NCBI RefSeq assembly: GCF_019900845.1
Contig: NZ_CP074570.1
Coordinates: forward strand, 1,612,001-1,676,000
Direction of reading: 5' to 3'
DNA length: 64,000 nucleotides
Source: Paraneptunicella aestuarii
Lineage (GTDB): Bacteria; Pseudomonadota; Gammaproteobacteria; Enterobacterales; Alteromonadaceae
Of this stretch, positions 8,983 through 15,802 are shown piece after piece. Made by a program: the position numbers and the translations under genes. The notes below the pieces were generated by a model. The model did not search any database. It was given only the letters and a program-made list of their open reading frames with translations, and was not told the DNA's origin. Each line of letters begins with the position of its first letter. The stretch's first letter is position 1.

Positions 8983-9762
8983 CTAGAGCTGAATTTTATA
9001 ATGGTTATCAACTGCTTGAGATTGATATAACACAGGCAAAAAAAACTGTAAACTGCTCACTTCCTCAACCTGATGTCGTAACCATTGTTCCAGCATGGCG
9101 GGCGGGAATAGCTTGCTACGGATATAAAAATTAATAAGTGAACCGACAACAGGCCAGTCTGAACCTATGATGCTGTGTACTTTATAACGTGTTCCACCTG
9201 CCTCGGCGATAAATTCATGGTGAATTTGCCCAACATGCATTCCAGCAATTTCGGGCTTTATTAACATGCCGTTAGCTGAAAATTCGATAACGCGCCCAGC
9301 CCCTTTGCTATTGAATGAGCCAAACCATTCTTCTCTTGCCACCAATGCACCTACATGCATTCCTGTTTGACCATTTGTGGCTGGTTCCATGAGTTTGATA
9401 CGCCCATGTTCTGTTGGATGAAATAAGTGGTACAGCGGGTAGGTTGTGCCATTTAAATCAACGGTGGAGATAGGAAGTTGTTGATAAAACCAGGCCAGCA
9501 TATTTGGTTGAATACCGGATAAAAACAGGTGTTCGATTTCAATATGAAGGCGTCCGTCGTCTAATACTTCATAATGGAATTGGGCATTTCTATAGTCGGG
9601 TAAGTGCCAGGGAAGTGTTCTGGGGGAATCTCTTTCGAGATGAGGCATGGGTTTTAGCCACAAGAAAGCCATTATCAAAAGGAGTGAGATAATGCTTGCG
9701 AATACAATTTTTACTGCCAGTTTCATCATGTATTTTGGGCTGCGATTTAGCATATACAGCAT
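8983..9762 (-). CDS. DAPG hydrolase (PhlG)-like protein with N-terminal membrane anchor
   Basis: A 259-residue protein. Residues about 14-33 form one hydrophobic segment, a membrane anchor or uncleaved signal. The rest resembles the PhlG fold that cleaves the C-C bond of acylphloroglucinols such as 2,4-diacetylphloroglucinol: RLHIEIEHLFLSGIQPNMLAWF (about residues 70-92), then YPLYHLFHPTEHG and HHEF, which supply the His/Glu zinc-binding pattern expected of the family. Membership is judged from this pattern alone. The reaction on a phloroglucinol or another diketone is inference. Several ATGs (9762, 9753, 9729, 9726) could start the protein and none has a clear ribosome-binding site. A strong hairpin lies 14 bases upstream. 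It is followed on the same strand by the AraC regulator. Confidence 0.6.
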   Translation of the reverse strand: MLYMLNRSPKYMMKLAVKIVFASIISLLLIMAFLWLKPMPHLERDSPRTLPWHLPDYRNAQFHYEVLDDGRLHIEIEHLFLSGIQPNMLAWFYQQLPISTVDLNGTTYPLYHLFHPTEHGRIKLMEPATNGQTGMHVGALVAREEWFGSFNSKGAGRVIEFSANGMLIKPEIAGMHVGQIHHEFIAEAGGTRYKVHSIIGSDWPVVGSLINFYIRSKLFPPAMLEQWLRHQVEEVSSLQFFLPVLYQSQAVDNHYKIQL

Positions 9763-10095
9763 ATTTTTTGAAATAAAAAGCCAGTCACGAGTGACTGGCT
9801 TTTGCTTCGGTTTTTCACTTATTTTCTACGGCTCAGGGTTACATCTTTGGCTTAATGCCCAAGGTGTAATCGATTAACGGTAATATAAATTAATTAAAAA
9901 ATAGTGACTTCGGACGCCAAGCTCGTTGGCATATAAAGTTAATAAAATGTAAACGCCTTGTTTTGATGATGGATTTCGGTGTTATTTGGTGGCTAATTCG
10001 GTGCGGTTTGATGCTTATCCCGCTGTCATTAAATGTTCTTTTCCGGTAAAATCCGCGCCTGAAAAAATAGTGACTAAACAGTTTATTAAGGTTTT
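9763..10095. other. Divergent intergenic region upstream of prfB
   Basis: This 333-base gap separates the PhlG-like gene (minus) from prfB (plus). It contains the hairpin at 9776-9803 and then AT-rich DNA expected to hold the prfB promoter. A short minus-strand open stretch ending in LGIKPKM with a stop at 9839-9841 sits directly before the hairpin and might be the tail of a deleted gene. No RNA gene is recognisable. Confidence 0.4.
9776..9803. terminator. Perfect 13-bp hairpin, probable bidirectional terminator
   Basis: A perfect inverted repeat, AAAAGCCAGTCAC / GTGACTGGCTTTT with a two-base centre, flanked by A-rich and T-rich ends, which is the form of an intrinsic terminator on both strands. 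It lies just upstream of the PhlG-like gene, where no complete gene would need it. It could insulate that gene from minus-strand transcripts arising near prfB, or mark the end of a gene lost from this place. Confidence 0.75.
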
Positions 10096-11194
10096 ATGTT
10101 CGAAATAAATCCCATTCACAATAGTTTGGCGGATATCCGGGAGCGTACAGAGCTTCTTAGGGGGTATCTTTGACTATGATGTTAAGGTGGAAAGGCTAGA
10201 AGAAGTCAGCCGTGAGTTAGAGTCTCCCGATGTGTGGAATGAGCCTGAGCGAGCACAAGCGCTAGGCAAAGAAAAAGTCGCACTGGAAAATGTGGTTGAG
10301 ACCATTCAAGAGTTAACTCAGGGAACGGAAGACGTTGAAGGTCTAGTCGAATTGGCCGTTGAAGCCGAGGATGAAGACACCTTTAATGAAGCGCAGGCTG
10401 AATTGCAGACGTTAATTGCCAAGCTGGAAGAGCTGGAGTTTCGTCGCATGTTCTCTAAACCTCTCGATATTAATGACTGTTATCTGGATATTCAGGCGGG
10501 TTCTGGCGGTACAGAAGCGCAAGACTGGGCCAATATGCTGTTGCGTATGTTTCTGCGCTGGGGCGAAGAACATCAGTTTAAAACCGAACTGATTGAAGTC
10601 TCCGAAGGCGAAGTCGCCGGTATTAAATCAGCGACTATTCGTTTTGGTGGCGAATATGCTTATGGCTGGTTGCGTACTGAAACCGGCGTTCATCGCTTGG
10701 TGCGTAAGTCACCGTTTGATTCCGGTAATCGTCGTCATACCTCATTTGCATCGGCCTTCGTTTATCCTGAAGTGGATGACGATATTGAAATCGAAATTAA
10801 TCCGGCTGATTTACGTATCGATACCTATCGCGCGTCGGGTGCTGGTGGTCAGCACGTAAACCGAACCGATTCAGCCGTTCGTATTACTCACTTACCAACC
10901 AACACTGTGGTGCAGTGCCAAAACGAACGTTCACAGCATAAAAACAAAGATCAAGCGATGAAGCAGCTTAAAGCGAAGCTTTATGAGTTGGAGCTGCAAA
11001 AACAGCTTGATGAAAAACAAGCGATGGAAGACAGCAAGTCTGATATTGGTTGGGGAAGTCAGATCCGGTCTTATGTATTGGATGACTCTCGAATCAAGGA
11101 TTTGCGCACAGGAGTTGAAACTCGAAATACACAAGCCGTACTCGACGGTGATTTGGACAAATTTATTCAGGCCAGTTTGAAGTCTGGACTTTAA
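10096..11194 (+). CDS. prfB: Peptide chain release factor 2, with programmed +1 frameshift
   Basis: RF2 recognises UGA and UAA stop codons and triggers peptide release. Zero-frame translation from ATG 10096 reads 25 codons ([20 protein letters not shown]...) and reaches an in-frame UGA at codon 26 (10171-10173). Shifting +1 on CUU-UGA-C continues into the long frame ([11 protein letters not shown]...), giving 365 residues, the usual RF2 length. Downstream are the catalytic GGQ motif (in [15 protein letters not shown]) and the tripeptide anticodon-like SPF (in [14 protein letters not shown]), which distinguishes RF2 from RF1 (PxT). lysS follows after 13 bases, the usual prfB-lysS pair. Confidence 0.98.
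10161..10173 (+). promoter_or_regulatory. RF2 programmed frameshift site
   Basis: The sequence AGGGGG-TAT-CTT-TGA-C is the canonical prfB recoding element: an internal Shine-Dalgarno-like AGGGGG three bases before the slippery CUU, with the poor-context stop UGAC. When RF2 is scarce the ribosome slips +1 and completes RF2, giving autoregulation. Confidence 0.97.
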
Positions 11195-11207
11195 CGCAGG
11201 AATAACC

Positions 11208-12752
11208 ATGACCCAGCAACTAGATGAAAATAAGTTAATCGCTGAACGCCGTGCAAAACTGGATGAAATCCGCAAAGAATGCAAGGCGAACGCTCATCCA
11301 AATGGTTTTCGTAGAGAAGATTACACTGCTGATTTACAAGCCGAATTTGGCGAGCTGGATAAGGAGCAGTTAGAAGCGAAGGCTAAACGGGTAAGTGTAG
11401 CTGGGCGTATTATGGCTAAACGTGGGCCATTTTTAGTATTGCAGGATATGAAAGGGCGCATTCAGGCCTATGCCTCTAAAGACGTGCAGCAAGATCTGAA
11501 AGCCCGTTACGGTAACCTGGATCTGGGTGACATCATTGGTGTTTCCGGTGAGTTGCATAAATCAGGCAAAGGCGATTTGTATGTGAATATGGAGCAGTAT
11601 GAGCTGCTGACCAAATCACTGCGTCCTTTACCTGAGAAATTCCACGGTTTGGCGGATCAGGAAACTAAATATCGCCAACGTTATGTGGACTTGATTATTA
11701 ATCAGGAAACCCGTGATACCTTCCTGATGCGTAGCAAAATCGTAGAAGGCATTCGTCATTATTTGTCGAAGAAAGACTTCATTGAAGTTGAAACGCCCAT
11801 GTTGCAAGTGATCCCGGGTGGTGCAACCGCCAAGCCGTTCATTACTCACCACAATGCCATGGATATCGATATGTATTTACGTATCGCGCCAGAATTATAT
11901 TTGAAGCGTTTGGTTGTGGGCGGTTTTGAGCGTGTGTTCGAGATTAACCGTAACTTCCGTAACGAAGGTTTGTCGACTCGTCATAACCCTGAGTTCACCA
12001 TGATCGAGTGGTATCAGGCTTATGCAGATTACAACGATTTGATGGATTTGACCGAAGATATGCTGCGCACATTGGCGCAAGACGTATTGGGTACAACCAC
12101 TATTGTTAATACTGTGAAAAACGCTGACGGCGAAGTTCAGGAAACCATCGAGTATGACTTTAGTCAGCCGTTTACGCGTATGACAATGTCTGAGGCGATT
12201 ATGAAGCATTATCCACAAGCCGATGCGCAAGTGGTGAATGATCCTGAAAATAATCTGGAAGGTTTGCGCGCACTTGCCAAGACTCTTCATATTAAAGAGC
12301 CAGCGGTGGAAGGCATCTGGGGGCCTGGCAAATACTTGTGTGAAATCTTTGAAGCGGTAGCGGAAGAGAATTTGATCCAGCCGACCTTCATTACAGCTTA
12401 TCCGTGGGAAGTATCGCCATTGGCTCGACGTAATGATGAAAATCCTTTTATCACGGATCGTTTTGAGTTCTTCGTGGGTGGACGTGAGTTAGCTAATGGC
12501 TTCTCAGAGCTGAATGATGCAGAAGATCAGGCTGCTCGTTTCCGTAAGCAAGTGGAAGAGAAAGAAGCCGGTGACGACGAAGCTATGCATTTTGACGAAG
12601 ATTATATTCGTGCGCTGGAATACGGTATGCCTCCAACGGCAGGTGAGGGTATTGGTATCGATCGTCTGGTGATGTTATTTAGTGATTCCCCAACCATTAA
12701 AGACGTTATCCTGTTTCCACATATGAAGCCTGAAGGTCAACCTCAGGGCTAA
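11208..12752 (+). CDS. lysS: Lysyl-tRNA synthetase (class II)
   Basis: A 514-residue cytoplasmic enzyme that charges tRNA-Lys. Residues about 60-150 are the OB-fold anticodon-binding domain ([22 protein letters not shown]). The class II catalytic core then shows motif 1 ([21 protein letters not shown]), motif 2 ([20 protein letters not shown]) and motif 3 ([12 protein letters not shown]). Length and domain order are standard. ATG 11208 follows AGGAATAACC, a usable ribosome-binding site. It lies 13 bases after prfB and is probably co-transcribed with it. Confidence 0.98.
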   Translation: MTQQLDENKLIAERRAKLDEIRKECKANAHPNGFRREDYTADLQAEFGELDKEQLEAKAKRVSVAGRIMAKRGPFLVLQDMKGRIQAYASKDVQQDLKARYGNLDLGDIIGVSGELHKSGKGDLYVNMEQYELLTKSLRPLPEKFHGLADQETKYRQRYVDLIINQETRDTFLMRSKIVEGIRHYLSKKDFIEVETPMLQVIPGGATAKPFITHHNAMDIDMYLRIAPELYLKRLVVGGFERVFEINRNFRNEGLSTRHNPEFTMIEWYQAYADYNDLMDLTEDMLRTLAQDVLGTTTIVNTVKNADGEVQETIEYDFSQPFTRMTMSEAIMKHYPQADAQVVNDPENNLEGLRALAKTLHIKEPAVEGIWGPGKYLCEIFEAVAEENLIQPTFITAYPWEVSPLARRNDENPFITDRFEFFVGGRELANGFSELNDAEDQAARFRKQVEEKEAGDDEAMHFDEDYIRALEYGMPPTAGEGIGIDRLVMLFSDSPTIKDVILFPHMKPEGQPQG

Positions 12753-12770
12753 ATAGCAGTGTTTAATTGT

Positions 12771-12879
12771 CAGTCACCCATAGAGATTTATCGCAAACTC
12801 GCCGTGGATACTTCCATGTAGGCTCCACAGCCGCTTCCCTGCGGCTGAGGGTTTGCTCCTAATTCTCTACAGGTGACTG
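12771..12879. repeat. Palindromic intergenic repeat element
   Basis: A 109-base element downstream of lysS with imperfect terminal inverted repeats (CAGTCACCCATAGAGA at 12771-12786 against TCTCTACAGGTGACTG at 12864-12879, 14 of 16 pairing) and an internal perfect hairpin CAGCCGC-TTCCCT-GCGGCTG at 12828-12847. The internal hairpin recurs in inverse orientation at 37304-37323. This is the form of a short dispersed palindromic (REP or MITE-like) element. Whether it is mobile or acts in mRNA 3' end stability cannot be told from one window. Confidence 0.55.
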
Positions 12880-12944
12880 GTAGTTTGAAACAGGTATGTA
12901 GTAGACGTCTCTCGTATTTGCATAAATAGAATAAATGCAAAATA

Positions 12945-12993
12945 AACGGCGCTATGTTAGTGACATTACTAACAACAAAAGCGCCGTTTTTTT
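12945..12993 (+). terminator. Rho-independent terminator downstream of lysS
   Basis: Stem ACGGCGCT (12945-12952) pairs with AGCGCCGT (12980-12987) and is followed by a run of seven T (12987-12993). The loop contains a second short inverted repeat, GTTAGTGACATTACTAAC. This is the likely terminator of the prfB-lysS transcript and isolates the following peptide cluster from read-through. Confidence 0.8.
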
Positions 12994-13108
12994 ATGTCTG
13001 AATGAAAGTGTCGTGCTTGATAGGACCGACCAACAGGTTACATAGATGCCTACACGTCGCATATCATCCATAGCTGCATGGCCTCTCTTCCTGCCCATCT
13101 ATTCCCAT

Positions 13109-13231
13109 CTACGCACATTTATGCATATCTAAAGCTTGTATTGCCTCTTCCTCCAGGTGCAGTTTACGTACTGATACTTTGTTTACAGAGTTGAGAAAGT
13201 GTCCCTGAGAGCATTCAAATCTGAGGCTCAA
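13109..13231 (-). CDS. Possible 40-residue small protein (TTG start)
   Basis: A short open frame begins with TTG at 13231, preceded by GGAG with a six-base spacer, and encodes 40 residues with a regular charged composition (for example RKLHLEEEAIQALDMHKC near the end). I do not recognise it. It is the only frame with a plausible ribosome-binding site in the 1.2-kb gap between lysS and the first precursor gene. It could be a chance frame, a gene remnant or a real small protein. Confidence 0.2.
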   Translation of the reverse strand: MSLRFECSQGHFLNSVNKVSVRKLHLEEEAIQALDMHKCA

Positions 13232-13833
13232 TCTTTACTCCTATAGCTCGGCTTACTTATATCTTTTCTCCCTAAATAGGGTTTGTATATGTTTTTTTGA
13301 GTATAAAGATGTTTCGATTTTTCGGATGAAATATGAGCGTTTTTTCGGTTTTTATAGAGGCGTGTAAACTTCCTCAAAGTGTCAATATTGTCAATTTTTA
13401 GTCATTTGTGAAACGCTTTGTAGAAACGACAAGTGGTATATTTTGCAAGATCTTAAACGTCATAGTTTTTAAAGTGGTTCGAGCGGAAAGGCGAATAAAA
13501 TAATTTCTCACCTCTTAGCCTGCTTCTTTACCGATTTAGGTTTGTTTTGCTATCAGGTTAGACCAGTTGTTCTAATGATTATTTTGTTTTGGTTGTTTTT
13601 TATCTATTTGATATTTAATGATTAATTTAAATTTTTCGGGGGCTGCATCTAAGTTTGGATAAGTTTTATTAATGATAAGGTTCCAGGTTTTAGGAAACAT
13701 TTTCGCTTATTTCTCAAAAGTATGCTTTTCTTCAGTTTTATTACAAATTTTAGAATGGTTTTTGAATCATTATTTACGTTTTTGTAGGATGGGTTTTTTA
13801 AGTAAGAAAATTATTTGACTTGAAATGTGAAGG

Positions 13834-13847
13834 TTGACATACTCGAA
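13834..13847 (+). promoter_or_regulatory. TTGACATACTCGAA motif upstream of precursor 1
   Basis: A 14-base sequence shared, with one change (TTGGCATACTCGAA), with 14618-14631 upstream of the second precursor. It contains TTGACA, a perfect sigma-70 -35 hexamer, but no convincing -10 box follows at 16-18 bases in either copy. It is therefore either an atypical promoter or a regulator site conserved through the duplication. Confidence 0.4.
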
Positions 13848-13994
13848 TCAGCAAGCTTGGGATGGATATTCTTTTTAAGTTCTTTCTAAGTTTGCACCCT
13901 AGCGAATTACGCTTGTACTGGGGCGTCTTAATAAGTAATTGTATTTTTAGTTATTTATTTAAGGCTAAATAAATTAAAAAATAGGAACAATGTT

Positions 13995-14213
13995 ATGTTA
14001 CTAGAAAACATTAATTTTGATGATTTGAACGTTGAAGAAATGAACCTTGAAGGTTTGGAAGTTGCTAACGTGACTAATGCAATGGCTCTTCCTGAAACTG
14101 GCGCTTCTAGCGGTAGTTCTTCTAGCGGTTCTTGCTCTACTTGTGGCTCTTCATCTTGCTGCGGAAGCTGCGGCGGTGGCGATGTTTCAGTAGAAACCAG
14201 CGTTGCTAAATAA
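13995..14213 (+). CDS. Thiopeptide-like (thiazolylpeptide) precursor peptide 1
   Basis: A 72-residue RiPP precursor. Residues 1-36 form an acidic leader (repeated L-N/E-x-E motifs, for example NVEEMNLEGLEV) ending in MALPETGAS, a leader end I associate with the thiazolylpeptide bacteriocin precursor family. The Ser/Cys/Gly-rich core region 37-61 includes SCSTCGSSSCCGSC (46-59), with five Cys. A 13-residue charged tail follows (G60-K72, with D63, E67, K72) and holds no Cys. The AGGA at 13983-13986 is well placed for ATG 13995. The Ser46-Cys47 and Ser54-Cys55-Cys56 pattern parallels thiocillin-type cores, in which two dehydrated Ser form the central pyridine. The modification genes start 850 bases downstream on the same strand. 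Confidence 0.85.
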   Translation: MLLENINFDDLNVEEMNLEGLEVANVTNAMALPETGASSGSSSSGSCSTCGSSSCCGSCGGGDVSVETSVAK

Positions 14214-14617
14214 GGTTAATTAAGCCTTAATCAAGTGCACACCTTGCTAGTTGTCGGGTGTGCCTTTACTCACTTGTTTTCGACATACATAGGTACAGAA
14301 TTTTTAGATTAGAGCTAATGTTTTTTAAACATTCAAACATCTTTTAGTTCCGTTTTTTACTTAAAGGTGTTTCCGTTTCTTCTAGGTTGGAGTAGTAGGC
14401 AGTTTTACGGAGTAGTAATTAAATAACGTTTTTATTTTTGTGTTTTATTTATTTTGTTTTAAAACGTTATGGAAGAAATTGGAAGCACTTCATGTCTTCG
14501 GTTCCGTTTTTCCTTTCCATTTTTATGCCTGCTACTTAATGGTGTTTTTTTATAAGTGTATTTTGTTTATTTAAATTTTCTATATTGTAAATATTCAAAT
14601 TGACAAAAGTGTTTGTC

Positions 14618-14631
14618 TTGGCATACTCGAA
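14618..14631 (+). promoter_or_regulatory. TTGGCATACTCGAA motif upstream of precursor 2
   Basis: The second copy of the 14-base motif found at 13834-13847, here 97 bases before the precursor 2 ATG. A possible -10 box TAAAAT lies at 14639-14644, but only 15 bases after TTGGCA. Conservation between two otherwise diverged upstream regions argues for function. Confidence 0.4.
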
Positions 14632-14633
14632 AA

Positions 14634-14652
14634 GGAGATAAAATTTATCTCC
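14634..14652. promoter_or_regulatory. Perfect 9-1-9 inverted repeat, operator-like
   Basis: GGAGATAAA-A-TTTATCTCC is a perfect inverted repeat three bases after the conserved TTGGCATACTCGAA motif. Its single-base centre makes it a poor RNA hairpin and a good dimeric-repressor site. It overlaps the candidate -10 box TAAAAT, so binding would block transcription of precursor 2. Precursor 1 has no matching repeat at the corresponding place. Confidence 0.45.
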
Positions 14653-14714
14653 ATGTAATATAAGCCTCAGTATTTTCTGTTGGCGAAAATGAATTAAAAA
14701 ATAGGAACGAAGTT

Positions 14715-14933
14715 ATGTTACTAGAAAATATTAATTTTGATGATTTGAATGTTGAAGAAATGAACGTAGAAGGTTTGGAAGTTGCTAGCGTTGCTAATGC
14801 AATGGCTCTGCCTGAAACTGGCGCTTCCAGTGGTACTTCTTCTTGTGGCTCTTGCTCTACATGCGGTTCATCTTCTTGCTGCGGAAGCTGCGGCGGTAAT
14901 GACGTAGAAGTATCTACAGAAGTTAGTAAGTAA
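14715..14933 (+). CDS. Thiopeptide-like (thiazolylpeptide) precursor peptide 2
   Basis: A 72-residue paralogue of precursor 1. The leader differs at three positions (18, 25, 27). The core linker has S41T and S44C, which adds a sixth Cys, while residues 45-61 (GSCSTCGSSSCCGSCGG) are identical. The tail 62-72 is diverged (N62, E65, S67, T68, E69, S71) but keeps its length, acidity and final Lys. Thus the core is conserved while the rest drifts, as expected if the mature product comes from residues 45-61. The same leader 5' sequence and AGGAAC ribosome-binding site precede ATG 14715. A long structured inverted repeat separates it from the transporter genes. Confidence 0.85.
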   Translation: MLLENINFDDLNVEEMNVEGLEVASVANAMALPETGASSGTSSCGSCSTCGSSSCCGSCGGNDVEVSTEVSK

Positions 14934-14958
14934 TTTCTGATTAGTTACTTTTAAGCAG

Positions 14959-15028
14959 GCGCACTTTTAGATACGAAATATTAGAATGATGCGAATCAAT
15001 ACGAATATTTCCAAACCTGAAAGTGCGC
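14959..15028 (+). terminator. Nested inverted repeat between precursor 2 and the exporter genes
   Basis: GCGCACTTT (14959-14967) pairs with AAAGTGCGC (15020-15028). Inside it GAAATATT (14975-14982) pairs with AATATTTC (15004-15011), and a small TGAT/ATCA pair closes the centre, giving a 70-base extended hairpin. There is no T-run, so it is probably a partial terminator or RNA-stabilising/processing structure that sets high precursor and lower downstream enzyme expression, as is common in RiPP operons (inference). Confidence 0.55.
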
Positions 15029-15059
15029 ATTAAGAATTAAGTAAACGGCAGTTAAAGTA

Positions 15060-15797
15060 ATGCAGAAACAGAGTGAAGAAGTGATCAAAGTTACCTCTAT
15101 AAGTAAGACTTATGGTGCAAAATATGCCCTAAATAATGTATCGGTTTCTGTATCCAAAGGGGAAACTGTGGCACTAATTGGCCCCAATGGAGCAGGTAAA
15201 ACCACATTTATAGAAACCATTTTGAATTTAAAACAACCTGATTCTGGTGAAGTAAGTGTTTTTGGAATTGATATTTTAACGAATAAGAAAAAACATTTAC
15301 CAAGAGTGGGTGCTCATTTACAAGAAGTGAGGTTGTTTCCTAAGGTCACGCCTAAAGATTTTCTCGAATTCTTCACAAAACTGTATGACAAAACCGCTGA
15401 TGTTGACGACATCATCGCTTCTCTCGAATTGACTGATTTTGTAGACAAAAAAATCGGTGAATTATCGGGTGGTATGCGTCAACGCGTTTCTTTGGCATTG
15501 GCAATGGTCAATGATCCTGAACTGATTTTACTTGATGAACCGACAGTGGGATTAGATCCCATTGCCAGACAGGATTTTTGGCGCTTAATTGAAAAATTGC
15601 AGGGACAAGGCAAAACCATTCTTTTTACTACTCACTATATGGAAGAGGCCACCACGCTAGCCGATCGTGTCGTGATGATTCATCAGGGGCAGGTGGTATT
15701 CGATGGTACGCCATCGGAAGTTATTGGTAAGGCCGCAGAAATTAACGGCAATCTTGACCAAGCCTATTCTCATTACGTTCAAGCAGCAAATGGATAA
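15060..15797 (+). CDS. ABC transporter ATP-binding protein (drug-export, ABC-2 type)
   Basis: A 245-residue ATPase. Walker A GPNGAGKT (41-48), signature LSGGMRQR and Walker B ELILLDEPTVGLD are intact, followed by the H-loop TTHYMEE. This arrangement is typical of CcmA/NodI-type ATPases that pair with ABC-2 permeases. The partner permease starts five bases downstream. Being first after the precursor genes, the pair probably exports the modified peptide across the inner membrane or gives self-resistance (inference). The ribosome-binding site is weak. Confidence 0.92.
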   Translation: MQKQSEEVIKVTSISKTYGAKYALNNVSVSVSKGETVALIGPNGAGKTTFIETILNLKQPDSGEVSVFGIDILTNKKKHLPRVGAHLQEVRLFPKVTPKDFLEFFTKLYDKTADVDDIIASLELTDFVDKKIGELSGGMRQRVSLALAMVNDPELILLDEPTVGLDPIARQDFWRLIEKLQGQGKTILFTTHYMEEATTLADRVVMIHQGQVVFDGTPSEVIGKAAEINGNLDQAYSHYVQAANG

Positions 15798-15802
15798 TTA
15801 GA

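Larger units (their letters stand above)
12994..13994. other. 1-kb gene-poor, AT-rich leader of the thiopeptide-like cluster
   Basis: Apart from the doubtful small frame at 13109-13231 on the minus strand, no gene is supported here. From about 13260 the DNA becomes strongly T-rich. The stretch TTGACATACTCGAA (13834-13847) is nearly repeated upstream of the second precursor gene. The last 20 bases before the precursor ATG (AATTAAAAAATAGGAAC) are copied before the second precursor as well. The region probably contains the cluster promoter and a long 5' untranslated leader. Confidence 0.5.
14214..14714. other. Intergenic region between the two precursor genes
   Basis: A 501-base AT-rich gap with no supported gene. 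Just after precursor 1 is a hairpin (GCACACC at about 14237, GGTGTGC about 20 bases later) without a strong T-run, which might protect or end the precursor mRNA. Toward precursor 2 it holds the conserved TTGGCATACTCGAA motif and a perfect operator-like inverted repeat, annotated separately. The second precursor therefore probably has its own promoter. Confidence 0.5.

Noticed and set aside
13834..13872. Sigma-70 promoter built on TTGACA at 13834
   Set aside because: No acceptable -10 hexamer at a 15-19 base spacing; the nearest TATTCT is about 27 bases away, so only the shared motif is reported.
13300..13900. Possible RNA gene or riboswitch in the T-rich leader
   Set aside because: I searched by eye for tRNA arms, T-box and known riboswitch cores and found none; only AT-rich DNA with weak hairpins.
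13995..14933. Precursors as ordinary Cys-rich metallothionein-like or LPxTG sorted proteins (LPETG present)
   Set aside because: LPETG here lies mid-sequence without a following hydrophobic segment, the organism looks Gram-negative, and the adjoining YcaO/LanB/SagB genes make a RiPP leader-core boundary the better explanation.
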